In this document: positions 1-7,170 of the stretch, piece after piece
How the letters are laid out: every line of letters begins with the position of its first letter
Position numbering within the stretch: the stretch's first letter is position 1
Assembly (NCBI RefSeq): GCF_014656295.1
Contig: NZ_BNCD01000006.1
Location: 62,001-126,000 of the forward strand
DNA length: 64,000 nucleotides
Source: Streptomyces sulfonofaciens
Lineage (GTDB): Bacteria; Actinomycetota; Actinomycetes; Streptomycetales; Streptomycetaceae
Reading direction: 5' to 3'
The notes under the pieces: model-generated
Seen by the model: only the letters and a program-made list of their open reading frames with translations
Database searches by the model: none
Told to the model about the DNA's origin: nothing
Program-made: the position numbers and the translations under genes

Positions 1-316
1 CGCGGCCCGCGACGAGCGGTGGTGGCGGCAGCACGGGTTCATGCCGGTCAACCACATGGTGGTCGCCGGGGAATCCGCGTGCCGCGGGGATGCCGCCGCG
101 GTCCGCGAGGCGTACGCGCTGCTGCACCGCGCGGACGCCGCCGTGGTCCGTCGGGACGGCGCACCGCGGCCGACGCTCTTCGGCTTCGAAGCCCTGCGCG
201 GGCCGATCGGGACCGTGATCGACGCCTGCCTCGCGCAGGGGCTGCTCCCGCGCCGACTCGGCGTGGACGAGGTGTTCGGACCGGCCAGGGACGTCCTCGG
301 CCACACAGCGGACTGA
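1..316 (+). CDS. 4,5-dihydroxyphthalate decarboxylase-like protein, C-terminal part
   Basis: Only the last ~105 residues are present; the gene enters from the left edge in frame 2 and stops at 316. The visible WWRQHGFMPVNHMVV stretch, followed by a helical tail, resembles the C-terminus of 4,5-dihydroxyphthalate decarboxylase-type proteins, which share the periplasmic-binding-protein fold and act on aromatic diacids. A C4-dicarboxylate symporter follows 53 bases later on the same strand, which fits an acid uptake and breakdown context. A substrate-binding protein of related fold is the main alternative. The family call rests on a short segment and is moderate at best. Confidence 0.5.
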   Translation, partial: AARDERWWRQHGFMPVNHMVVAGESACRGDAAAVREAYALLHRADAAVVRRDGAPRPTLFGFEALRGPIGTVIDACLAQGLLPRRLGVDEVFGPARDVLGHTAD

Positions 317-369
317 ACGGGGACCCAGGCCGGACACCGGCGCCGACGTTCGACGGAGAACCGGAGACG

Positions 370-1674
370 ATGAGCGAGACCATATCCACGGGCAGCCCCG
401 TGCAGAGACAGAAGCCCAGCACACCCTTCTACCGCGACCTGGCCTTCCAGGTCCTCGTCGGGGTCGCCCTCGGGGTCCTCGTGGGGGCCCTGGCCCCCTC
501 GGTCGGACACCACGTCCAGTTCCTCGGCGACATCTTCATCCACCTCATCCAGATGGTCGTCGGCCTGATCATCTTCTGTACGGTCACCCACGGCATCACC
601 AGCGTCCGCGACCTCGGCAAGGTCGGGCGCATCGCGGTGAAGTCCCTGGTGTACTTCGAGGTGGTCACCACGATCGCGCTCGTCATCGGCCTCGTCGTGG
701 TCAACGTGCTCAGGCCGGGCGCGGGCATGCACATCGACCCGTCGTCGCTGCACGCCGACGCCGCCGGCACGGCGCCGGCCAAGTCGGAGGGCTTCGACGA
801 CTTCCTGGTCAGCCTCGTGCCGACCTCCGCGGTCCAGTCCTTCGCACAGGGCGACATCCTCCAGGTGCTGGTGTTCTCCGTGCTGTTCGCCTGCGGCCTC
901 GCCTCGCTGGGCGAGAGGGCGCAGCCGGTGCTCGACATCGTCGGCACCGTGCAGCAGGCGCTGTTCTGGATCATCCGGAAGGTGATGCGCATCGCGCCGG
1001 CAGCGGCCTTCGGCGCCATCGCCTTCACGGTGTCCCGCTACGGGCTCGGCACCCTGCTCCCGCTCGCCCGGCTGGTGGGCGTGTTCTACCTGATCGTCGT
1101 GCTGTTCTTCGTGCTGGTGCTCTGGCCGGTCGCGCGGTACGCGGGGGTCAGCCTGCTGAAGCTGCTGCGCTACTTCCGTGCGGAACTGGTGCTGGTGCTG
1201 GGCACCAGCTCGTCGGAGAGCGTCTTTCCCCAACTGACGGCGAAGCTCAGGAAGCTGGGCGTGGACGAGCCCGTGGTCGGCCTCGTGCTGCCCACCGCCT
1301 ACAGCTTCAACCACGACGGCACCTGCCTGTACTTCGCCGCGGTCAGCGTGTTCCTCGCCCAGGCCACCGGTACGGACCTGAGCTGGCAGGCCCAGCTCGG
1401 GCTGCTGCTCGTCCTGCTGCTCACGTCCAAGGGCGGTGCCGGGGTGTCCGGGTCCGCGATCGCCGTGCTGGCGCTGACCCTGAGCGCGACCCACACGATT
1501 CCGGTCAGCAGCATCGCCCTGGTGCTGGGCGTGCACAGCATCCTCTCGGCCGCCTTCGTGTTCACCAACATCGCCGGCAACTGCGTGGCCACCCTGGTCG
1601 TCGGGAAGTGGGAGAACGCGGTGGACCGGGTGCGGCTGCGCACCGAACTCGACGCGGGGTACCGGGCCGCGTGA
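370..1674 (+). CDS. C4-dicarboxylate/glutamate-type cation symporter (DAACS family)
   Basis: This 434-residue integral membrane protein is of the DctA/GltP family, which imports succinate, fumarate, malate or acidic amino acids with protons or sodium. It has about eight hydrophobic segments. The family signatures are present: a serine-rich GTSSSES hairpin loop near the middle, NHDGTC in the substrate-binding helix, and SKGGAGVSGSA in the second re-entrant loop. I chose the ATG at 370 because upstream in-frame sequence is arginine-rich junk and GGAGAACCGGAG precedes the ATG. It follows the decarboxylase-like gene by 53 bases and ends before a strong hairpin at 1765-1807. Exact substrate cannot be told from sequence. 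Confidence 0.9.
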   Translation: MSETISTGSPVQRQKPSTPFYRDLAFQVLVGVALGVLVGALAPSVGHHVQFLGDIFIHLIQMVVGLIIFCTVTHGITSVRDLGKVGRIAVKSLVYFEVVTTIALVIGLVVVNVLRPGAGMHIDPSSLHADAAGTAPAKSEGFDDFLVSLVPTSAVQSFAQGDILQVLVFSVLFACGLASLGERAQPVLDIVGTVQQALFWIIRKVMRIAPAAAFGAIAFTVSRYGLGTLLPLARLVGVFYLIVVLFFVLVLWPVARYAGVSLLKLLRYFRAELVLVLGTSSSESVFPQLTAKLRKLGVDEPVVGLVLPTAYSFNHDGTCLYFAAVSVFLAQATGTDLSWQAQLGLLLVLLLTSKGGAGVSGSAIAVLALTLSATHTIPVSSIALVLGVHSILSAAFVFTNIAGNCVATLVVGKWENAVDRVRLRTELDAGYRAA

Positions 1675-1764
1675 CACCACGGGGGTGACGCCCCTGCATG
1701 GTGCGGCGGCGCGGCGCGGCGGCGGCCGCCCGGGCGCCGTGCACGCAGAGCCCCCCGCCCCGCC

Positions 1765-1807
1765 CGCCAGGCGGCGCCCGGCCCCAGCGGCCGGGCGCCG
1801 CCTGGCG
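1765..1807 (+). terminator. GC-rich hairpin terminator after the symporter gene
   Basis: Perfect 19-base inverted repeat (1765-1783 and 1789-1807) with a 5-base loop, 90 bases after the symporter stop. There is no T-run, as is common for actinobacterial terminators. Confidence 0.75.
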
Positions 1808-1883
1808 CGTTCCGGCCGCGCAGGGCCGTGACCGCCGGTGCGGAGCCACCGGGCCACCGGTACGGGGACACCGGTGCGGCCTC

Positions 1884-1937
1884 TTGACGTCGCACACCAC
1901 CCTGGTTAGTTTTCTGAACCGGTAAGAAAACTGAACC
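1884..1937 (+). promoter_or_regulatory. Promoter with overlapping operator for the flavoenzyme-MDR-HxlR operon
   Basis: TTGACG at 1884-1889 and TAGTTT at 1907-1912 are separated by 17 bases, a good housekeeping-type promoter. An AT-rich inverted repeat AGTTTTCT-N9-AGAAAACT (1908-1915 and 1925-1932) covers the -10 and start region, with CTGAACC repeated directly at 1914 and 1931. An operator here would block transcription. The HxlR regulator encoded as the last gene of the same operon is the obvious candidate ligand-responsive repressor (inference). Confidence 0.7.
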
Positions 1938-1954
1938 GAGGGGGAGTTCTGCCG

Positions 1955-3145
1955 ATGCCTCGCAGGGCCGGATCGACCGCGCACGACGACGACTGGGGCG
2001 GCTACGAGGACCTGGGCAGAGCCGCACGGGAGAGCGCGGACCTGGCCCGCAACCTGGCCCGCACCACCGAGGAACAGCGGTCGCTGCCGGACGAGCTCGT
2101 GACCGCCCTGATCGACGGCGGACTGTGCCGCACCGGCGTCCCGAAGGCCCTGGGCGGCCCCGAGATCCCACCCGCGCAGGTGCTGCGCTCCGCCGAGGCG
2201 GTGGCCCGGGGCGACGCGTCCGCGGGGTGGTGCGTGGCCATCGCGGCGACCACCAGCCTGCTGAGCGCCTACCTGCCGGCCAAGGGCGCCGCGGAGGTCT
2301 TCGGCGACCCGCGGTCGGTGGGCGCGGGCGTGTGGGCACCGCGTGGCAAGGCCCGGCTGGTGGACGGCGGCGTCCGGGTCTCGGGCCGCTGGGCCTTCTG
2401 CAGCGGCGTGACCCACGCCGACTGGCTGCTCGCCGGCTGCGTCCTCGCCGACCCGGGCGCGGCGCAGGACGCCGCGCCCCTCCTGCGGGTCGTCGCGATC
2501 CCCACGTCGGAGCTGGAGGTCCTGGACACCTGGCACACCGGCGGTCTGCGCGGCACCGGCAGCCACGACGCGGTGGCCGACGACGTGTTCGTGCCCGCCC
2601 ACCGGATGGCGTCGGTGGTCGACGGACCGCCCGCGGACGCCACCGCGCTGCACCGCTTCCCGCTCTTCGGCTTCTTCGCGCTGTCGGTGGCCGCCGCCGC
2701 CCTCGGCAACGCCCGGGGCGCCATCGACGACCTCGTGGAGCTGGCGGGGGTCCGGCGGCCCTCCGGTTCGAGCAGGACGCTCGCCGAACGCGGTTCGACG
2801 CAGTCCGCGGTGGCCCGGGCTGAGGCCGCCCTGCGCGCCGCACGCCTGCTGTACTTCCGGTCGGTGGCCGACGCCTGGGACGCCGCGCAGGACGGGGCCC
2901 CGGTGGCGGACGACCTGCGGGTGGGGCTGCGCCTCGCCGCCACCCACGCGGCCGAGGTGGCGGCCGAGGTGGCGTCGCGGATGTACGAACTGGGCGGCGG
3001 CGCCGCCATCTACGCGGACTCCCCCCTGCAACGCAGGTTCCGCGACGCGCACACCGTCACCGCACACCTCCAGGTGAACCCCACCACCTGGGAGGTGACG
3101 GGCCGCCACCTGCTGGGTCTGCCGATCCGCACCGACCAGCTCTGA
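1955..3145 (+). CDS. Acyl-CoA dehydrogenase-fold flavoprotein (monooxygenase-like)
   Basis: This 396-residue protein has the three-part acyl-CoA dehydrogenase architecture: an N-terminal helical domain, a central beta domain with WCVAIA and FCSGVTHADW around residues 90-155, and a C-terminal helical domain. It resembles the HsaA / indole-acetate-hydroxylase branch, which are reduced-flavin-dependent monooxygenases, more than true acyl-CoA dehydrogenases. No acyl-CoA catalytic glutamate was identified by eye. A GGGGGAG ribosome site sits 8 bases before the ATG. It is the first gene of an operon with an MDR reductase and an HxlR regulator, suggesting degradation or detoxification of a small, possibly aromatic, molecule. 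Confidence 0.75.
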   Translation: MPRRAGSTAHDDDWGGYEDLGRAARESADLARNLARTTEEQRSLPDELVTALIDGGLCRTGVPKALGGPEIPPAQVLRSAEAVARGDASAGWCVAIAATTSLLSAYLPAKGAAEVFGDPRSVGAGVWAPRGKARLVDGGVRVSGRWAFCSGVTHADWLLAGCVLADPGAAQDAAPLLRVVAIPTSELEVLDTWHTGGLRGTGSHDAVADDVFVPAHRMASVVDGPPADATALHRFPLFGFFALSVAAAALGNARGAIDDLVELAGVRRPSGSSRTLAERGSTQSAVARAEAALRAARLLYFRSVADAWDAAQDGAPVADDLRVGLRLAATHAAEVAAEVASRMYELGGGAAIYADSPLQRRFRDAHTVTAHLQVNPTTWEVTGRHLLGLPIRTDQL

Positions 3146-3150
3146 GGGCC

Positions 3151-3212
3151 GCGCCCCGCACCCCCCGCACCCCCGTCCCCGCATCCCCCGCATCCCCCGC
3201 ATCCCCCGCACC
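3151..3212 (+). repeat. C-rich tandem repeat in the intergenic gap
   Basis: Three perfect 9-base copies of GCATCCCCC run from 3181 to 3207, preceded by degenerate CCCCGCACC copies. It fills the 85-base gap between the flavoprotein and the reductase gene. It is probably slippage-prone simple sequence; its effect on the operon is unknown. Confidence 0.8.
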
Positions 3213-3230
3213 GAAGAAGGAGTTCCGCAC

Positions 3231-4235
3231 GTGACCCGGACCAACGCCCAGTACCGCCTCGTGGCACGGCCCGTCGGCCTGCCCCGGGCCTCGGACTGGA
3301 AGTACGTCGAGGAACCGGCCCCGAACCCCGGCGAGGGCGAGTTCCTCGTCGAGGTCGACTACCTGTCCATCGACCCGGCCATGCGCTCCTGGATGAACGA
3401 GGGCCGCTCCTACGTTCCCCCGGTCGGCCTGGGCGAGGTGATGCGCGCCGCCGGGATCGGACACGTGGTCGAGTCCCACCACCCCGACCACCCCGTCGGC
3501 GAGGTGGTGAGCGGCAGCTTCGGCGTGCAGCGGTACGCGGTCTGCGACGGCAAGGGCGTCACCCCGGTCGACCTGTCCCTCGGCGAGGCCCCCGTCCACC
3601 TCGGTGCGCTCGGCTTCAGCGGGCTGACCGCGTACTTCGGCCTGCTCGACATCGGCCGCCCGGAGCCCGGCCAGACGGTGGTGGTCTCCGCCGCCGCCGG
3701 CTCCGTCGGCAGCCTGACCGGGCAGATCGCCAAGCTCAAGGGGTGCCGCGTCATCGGCATCGCGGGCGGTCCCGACAAGTGCCGGTTCCTGGTGGACGAG
3801 CTGGGCTTCGACGGCGCGGTGGACTACAAGGCCGGGTCCGTGCGCGCCCGGCTCAAGGACCTCGCCCCGAACGGCGTGGACGTGTTCTTCGACAACGTCG
3901 GCGGACAGGTACTGGACGACGTGCTGGCCAGGCTCGCGCACGGCGCCCGGGTGGTCATCAGCGGCGCCGTGTCGCAGTACAACTCCACGCAGGGCATGAG
4001 CGGGCCGTCCAACTACATGCAGCTCCTCGTCAAACGGGCGTCGATGACGGGGTTCGTCATCTTCGACTACGCGGCGCGCTACGGCGAGGCCAGGGCTGAG
4101 CTGGCCGAGTGGCTGCGCTCCGGCCGGCTCAAGGAACGCACCCACGTGATCGAGGGCGGCGTCGAGCGGTTCCCCGAGGCGCTGCTCGGGATGTTCGCGG
4201 GGGATAACACCGGCAAGCTGGTCCTGGCCCTGTGA
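3231..4235 (+). CDS. Zinc-independent MDR oxidoreductase (NADPH enoyl/alkenal reductase type)
   Basis: This 334-residue medium-chain reductase resembles the leukotriene B4 / curcumin / alkenal double-bond reductase group. An N-terminal GroES-like domain is followed by a Rossmann domain with the nucleotide motif VVVSAAAGSVGS near residue 150 and FFDNVGG near 220. The zinc ligands of alcohol dehydrogenases are absent. It probably reduces an activated carbon-carbon double bond using NADPH. Start GTG at 3231 has a GAAGGAG site upstream. The stop overlaps the next start (GTGA at 4232), so it is translationally coupled to the HxlR regulator. Confidence 0.85.
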   Translation: MTRTNAQYRLVARPVGLPRASDWKYVEEPAPNPGEGEFLVEVDYLSIDPAMRSWMNEGRSYVPPVGLGEVMRAAGIGHVVESHHPDHPVGEVVSGSFGVQRYAVCDGKGVTPVDLSLGEAPVHLGALGFSGLTAYFGLLDIGRPEPGQTVVVSAAAGSVGSLTGQIAKLKGCRVIGIAGGPDKCRFLVDELGFDGAVDYKAGSVRARLKDLAPNGVDVFFDNVGGQVLDDVLARLAHGARVVISGAVSQYNSTQGMSGPSNYMQLLVKRASMTGFVIFDYAARYGEARAELAEWLRSGRLKERTHVIEGGVERFPEALLGMFAGDNTGKLVLAL

Positions 4236-4807
4236 CGGACGACCCGTCGCGGTCCGGGTCGGTCGAGCGCGACCTGGCCCACCGCTTCGACGCGGAGTCG
4301 GTCGAACGGACCCTGAGGCTCGTCGGCGAGCGCTGGACGCTGCTGATCCTGCGCGAGGCGTTCCTCGGGGTCCGCCGCTACAGCCGCTTCCAGCGGAACC
4401 TGTCGATCCCCCGCCCCACCCTGTCCGCCCGGCTGGCGACCCTGGTCGAAACGGGCCTGCTCACGCGGGTGAGGTACGCCAGCGACCCGGACCGCCACGA
4501 GTACGTGCTGACGCAGGCGGGGCGGGACCTGTTCCCCGCGGTGGCCACGCTGATGCGGTGGGGCGACACCCACCTGGCAGGACCGGCCGGGCCGCCCATC
4601 GTGCTCAGGCACCTGGACTGCGGACACCGGGCGGACGTCCGCCTCACCTGCACCGCCTGCGGTGGCGAGGTGGCCTTCCACAACGTCGCACCGGAACCGG
4701 GTCCCTCGTGGACCCGGGACACCGGCCCCGGGAGCGGGGGCGGGGGCGCGGCGGCCGGTGAGGGCGCGTCCACGGCGGACGGCACCGGTCCGGGCACGTC
4801 CGGCTGA
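4232..4807 (+). CDS. HxlR-family winged-helix transcriptional regulator
   Basis: The protein has 191 residues. Residues ~15-110 form the HxlR winged helix, with the hallmark VGERWTLLILREAF followed by FQRNLSIPRPTLSARLATLVETGLL, cut here into its recognition helix and wing. The C-terminal part carries CGHRADVRLTCTACGG, a cysteine/histidine cluster (C-x-H, then C-x-x-C) that may bind metal or be redox-sensitive, followed by a glycine/proline tail. HxlR proteins usually regulate neighbouring oxidoreductases in response to electrophiles or formaldehyde. The start overlaps the reductase stop by 4 bases, and the likely target is the inverted repeat at 1908-1932. Confidence 0.85.
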   Translation: MTDDPSRSGSVERDLAHRFDAESVERTLRLVGERWTLLILREAFLGVRRYSRFQRNLSIPRPTLSARLATLVETGLLTRVRYASDPDRHEYVLTQAGRDLFPAVATLMRWGDTHLAGPAGPPIVLRHLDCGHRADVRLTCTACGGEVAFHNVAPEPGPSWTRDTGPGSGGGGAAAGEGASTADGTGPGTSG

Positions 4808-5177
4808 CCGGCGCACGTGGCCCGCTGGCCGCCCCGGGTGCTCGGTACCTTGAGGCTGCACAGTATGTCGCACGTCGTTCGAAGTCCCGGATGCCCTTGC
4901 CATCCGCGAACCTCCCCCTCACACTGCGCGGGCCGGGAGGCCGCAGCGCCGGCGGCAGGGCGGCCACCCTGGCGCCCGCACCGGCACCCGCACCCGCACC
5001 CAGTGCTGCACGGTGTGCTGGGCCACGAGCTGACCCGCGGCCGTGCGGTCCCCGAGGCACCGGCCCGGGATCGGCTCGTGATCGGCCCGGGAACCGTCTC
5101 CGACCCTGCCCGCCCTGCCCCGGCGAACGGAACGGCCGGCCCGGGCGGGGGCGGGCGCAGCCCGTGCGGGCCACCGC
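4808..5177. other. 370-base gene-free stretch
   Basis: Between the HxlR gene and the next unit. It contains (GCACCC)n-like simple sequence around 4978-5000 and GC-rich DNA. I see no convincing gene or promoter; the upstream promoter of the 5178 gene must lie here. Confidence 0.5.
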
Positions 5178-6110
5178 GTGCTGTGCTGTACTGGGCCGGT
5201 GAGGCTCAGGCACTCCCAGGGGGCACTCCGGGGCGCCCGGCGGTCCGGCGGGGCGGCCTCCGGCACCGCGCGGGACCGGCAGGCCGAGGAGGAGCGCCGC
5301 AGGGTCCGACTCATGATCGAGATCACGGCCCGGGCGGGAGCGTACCGCAAGGGGCTGGTGACGGCGGTCGGCCGCCTCAGCCCCGAGGAAGCGGCGATCC
5401 TTGCCGACCTGGAGCGGAACGGACTACAGGTTCCGCAACTGCACGACGTGCTGTGCGGCGGCCATGTACTGGTGGACGACCCGCAACTGTACGAGGACTG
5501 GCGGTTCGCCGGGCAGAGCCGGCCACGGCTGTCCAGCCACCACCGCGACATCGACAAGACGCTCTACCCGGACATCGGGATGCGCGGGCAGGTCGTGCGG
5601 GAGAAGCTGCACGGACGCACCGCACAGGGCACCTGGGTGCAGTTGGAGAAGACCCCCGCCGCCTTCGGTGAGCGCAGGCTGCCCGGCCTGAACGACGTGC
5701 GGCACCTCATGGACTACGTCGTGTACCGGATCACCCGCAGCAACGTCGGCCCCTGGGGCCTGTCGCGGATGACGGAGCGGCGCCCGATGTACCTGTCACC
5801 GGTCCTGGCCCTGCCCACGCCCCTGACGCCCCCGGTCGCGCGGTCGCTGACCCGGGCACTGCACCGGATCGAGGCGGACGACGACGTGACCGCCGTGTCG
5901 AAGGACCTGGCCGTGCGGTTCCCGCCGCCGGACCGGCCGGACCTGGCCGGCGAGCTGGGCCGGTCCCTGTCCGGCAGGGCGGGACGCGGACTGTTCGGCA
6001 ACTCCGACGTGTGGGTCACCCAGACGCCGTCGCCCAGCGCCGCCGCGGTTCTCGGGGAGGGCTCCGAGCCGTCCGAGGCGGGCGCGTGGCCGCGAGGAGG
6101 GGCAGCATGA
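5178..6110 (+). CDS. Unrecognised protein, first gene of a coupled pair
   Basis: The predicted product is 310 residues with good codon bias and I do not recognise the family. No signal peptide or membrane segment is visible. Conserved-looking features are the central stretch TWVQLEKTP followed by HLMDYVVYR and NVGPWGLS, which looks like a folded domain, and a proline-rich tail. The start is uncertain: ATG 5178, GTG 5199 and ATG 5313 are all in frame, none with a strong ribosome site, and the sequence before residue ~45 is arginine-rich. The stop overlaps the next gene's start (ATGA at 6107), so the two products are probably made in step and may act together. Confidence 0.65.
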   Translation: MLCCTGPVRLRHSQGALRGARRSGGAASGTARDRQAEEERRRVRLMIEITARAGAYRKGLVTAVGRLSPEEAAILADLERNGLQVPQLHDVLCGGHVLVDDPQLYEDWRFAGQSRPRLSSHHRDIDKTLYPDIGMRGQVVREKLHGRTAQGTWVQLEKTPAAFGERRLPGLNDVRHLMDYVVYRITRSNVGPWGLSRMTERRPMYLSPVLALPTPLTPPVARSLTRALHRIEADDDVTAVSKDLAVRFPPPDRPDLAGELGRSLSGRAGRGLFGNSDVWVTQTPSPSAAAVLGEGSEPSEAGAWPRGGAA

Positions 6111-6874
6111 GCGACGCACGAGGCGAGGGGCCGCGGCCGGTGGCACCGGGCCTCGGGGACGCCGGTGACGTGTCCGTCCCCGAGGGGCTGGTTACTGCCG
6201 TACTGAACCTGGTGGACACCGGACCGGTCCTGCTGGGGGCGTACACCATCGCGGAACTCACCGCCGTGGACGCGATCGTGGACTTCCTGGAGGCCACGCC
6301 GTCGGACGAGGTGCTCGCCGAGGCGGTCCGCTCGCTGGCGGCGCGCCAACTGCTCCTGGCGGGTTCCACGGCCGAGCAGGTCCAGGTACGAGGTGACCTG
6401 GGCATCGCCGTGGCGTTCCAGCGCAGGGCGCGGAAGGTGCTGGACGCGCGCACCACCGGCACGGACCCGGGGGAACCGTGGCGCATCCTCCTGCTCCCCC
6501 AGCCGGAGGGGATCTGCCTGGTGGTCCGGATCGACGCGCTCGGCGTCCACCAGATCGGCCTGTACAAGCTCGACGAGGCGCTCCGCGTGCTCACCGACTG
6601 GTTGCCCCGCGGCCCGTCGGCCGACCCCGATCCCGCGGTGGACGTCGATGCGGTGCTCGCCGGCTCGGAGCGTTCCGCGCTCATCACCGTCACCCACTAC
6701 ACGGCGCGGGGGTCGGCCGAGACCGCGGGCACCAGTACCGACCTGGTCCTCGCCCGCGACGGCGGGCGGCTGCACGTCCTCTCCCGTGACCCGGACGACC
6801 GGGAGAGGCTGGTGCAGAGCCGTACGGAGGGCAGGGACGGCGTCCGCGAGAGACTCGTGGAGCTGCTGGCGTAG
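6107..6874 (+). CDS. Unrecognised protein, second gene of a coupled pair
   Basis: The product has 255 residues. GAGGAGGGGC just before the ATG is a strong ribosome site, and the start overlaps the upstream stop. The N-terminal half is helical and leucine-rich; the centre has beta-like GICLVVRID and SALITVTHY segments. No catalytic motif, signal peptide or membrane helix is seen. The layout (helical N-part, then alternating strands) is loosely reminiscent of type VII secretion EspG chaperones, but no ESX genes are nearby and I would not assign it. Its coupling to the 5178 gene is the best functional clue. Confidence 0.7.
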   Translation: MSDARGEGPRPVAPGLGDAGDVSVPEGLVTAVLNLVDTGPVLLGAYTIAELTAVDAIVDFLEATPSDEVLAEAVRSLAARQLLLAGSTAEQVQVRGDLGIAVAFQRRARKVLDARTTGTDPGEPWRILLLPQPEGICLVVRIDALGVHQIGLYKLDEALRVLTDWLPRGPSADPDPAVDVDAVLAGSERSALITVTHYTARGSAETAGTSTDLVLARDGGRLHVLSRDPDDRERLVQSRTEGRDGVRERLVELLA

Positions 6875-6964
6875 CCGCAGCCCGGCCGCGCGCCGGCACG
6901 GACACGCGGCCGCCCGCCGGGAGCGGCGGCACGGGTCCAAAGGCCGTCGCCCAGCCCGGCCGGC

Positions 6965-6995
6965 GGCCGCGCGGCGGACGCACCGCCGCGCGGCC
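6965..6995. terminator. Bidirectional hairpin between convergent units
   Basis: Perfect 13-base inverted repeat (6965-6977 and 6983-6995) with loop ACGCA, lying between the plus-strand pair ending at 6874 and the minus-strand unit ending at 7033. Confidence 0.75.
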
Positions 6996-7032
6996 ACCGG
7001 TCACCGTTCATCAGCCACCGGTCAGGCGGTCC

Positions 7033-7164
7033 TCACCAGGGGAACGCGTCCGAGTGCTGCAAGGAGACGAGGAACCAGACGACCAGAGGGACGAGGACCA
7101 CGAGGACGACGACGGCAAGGGCCTTGGCCCATGCCGCTGACTTCCCCGCGCTTTCTTCGGGCAT
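7033..7164 (-). CDS. 43-residue single-span membrane protein
   Basis: Reading the minus strand from ATG 7164 to TGA 7033 gives a 43-residue protein: a short charged start (MPEESAGK), one continuous hydrophobic helix (about residues 15-35, rich in V and L) and a short tail ending HSDAFPW. It begins 6 bases after the stop of the large SGNH hydrolase gene, so it should be translated from the same message by re-initiation. Codon third positions are strongly G/C, as in real genes here. It may anchor, chaperone or regulate export of the large neighbour; no family is recognised. Confidence 0.6.
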   Translation of the reverse strand: MPEESAGKSAAWAKALAVVVLVVLVPLVVWFLVSLQHSDAFPW

Positions 7165-7170
7165 GGCGAC

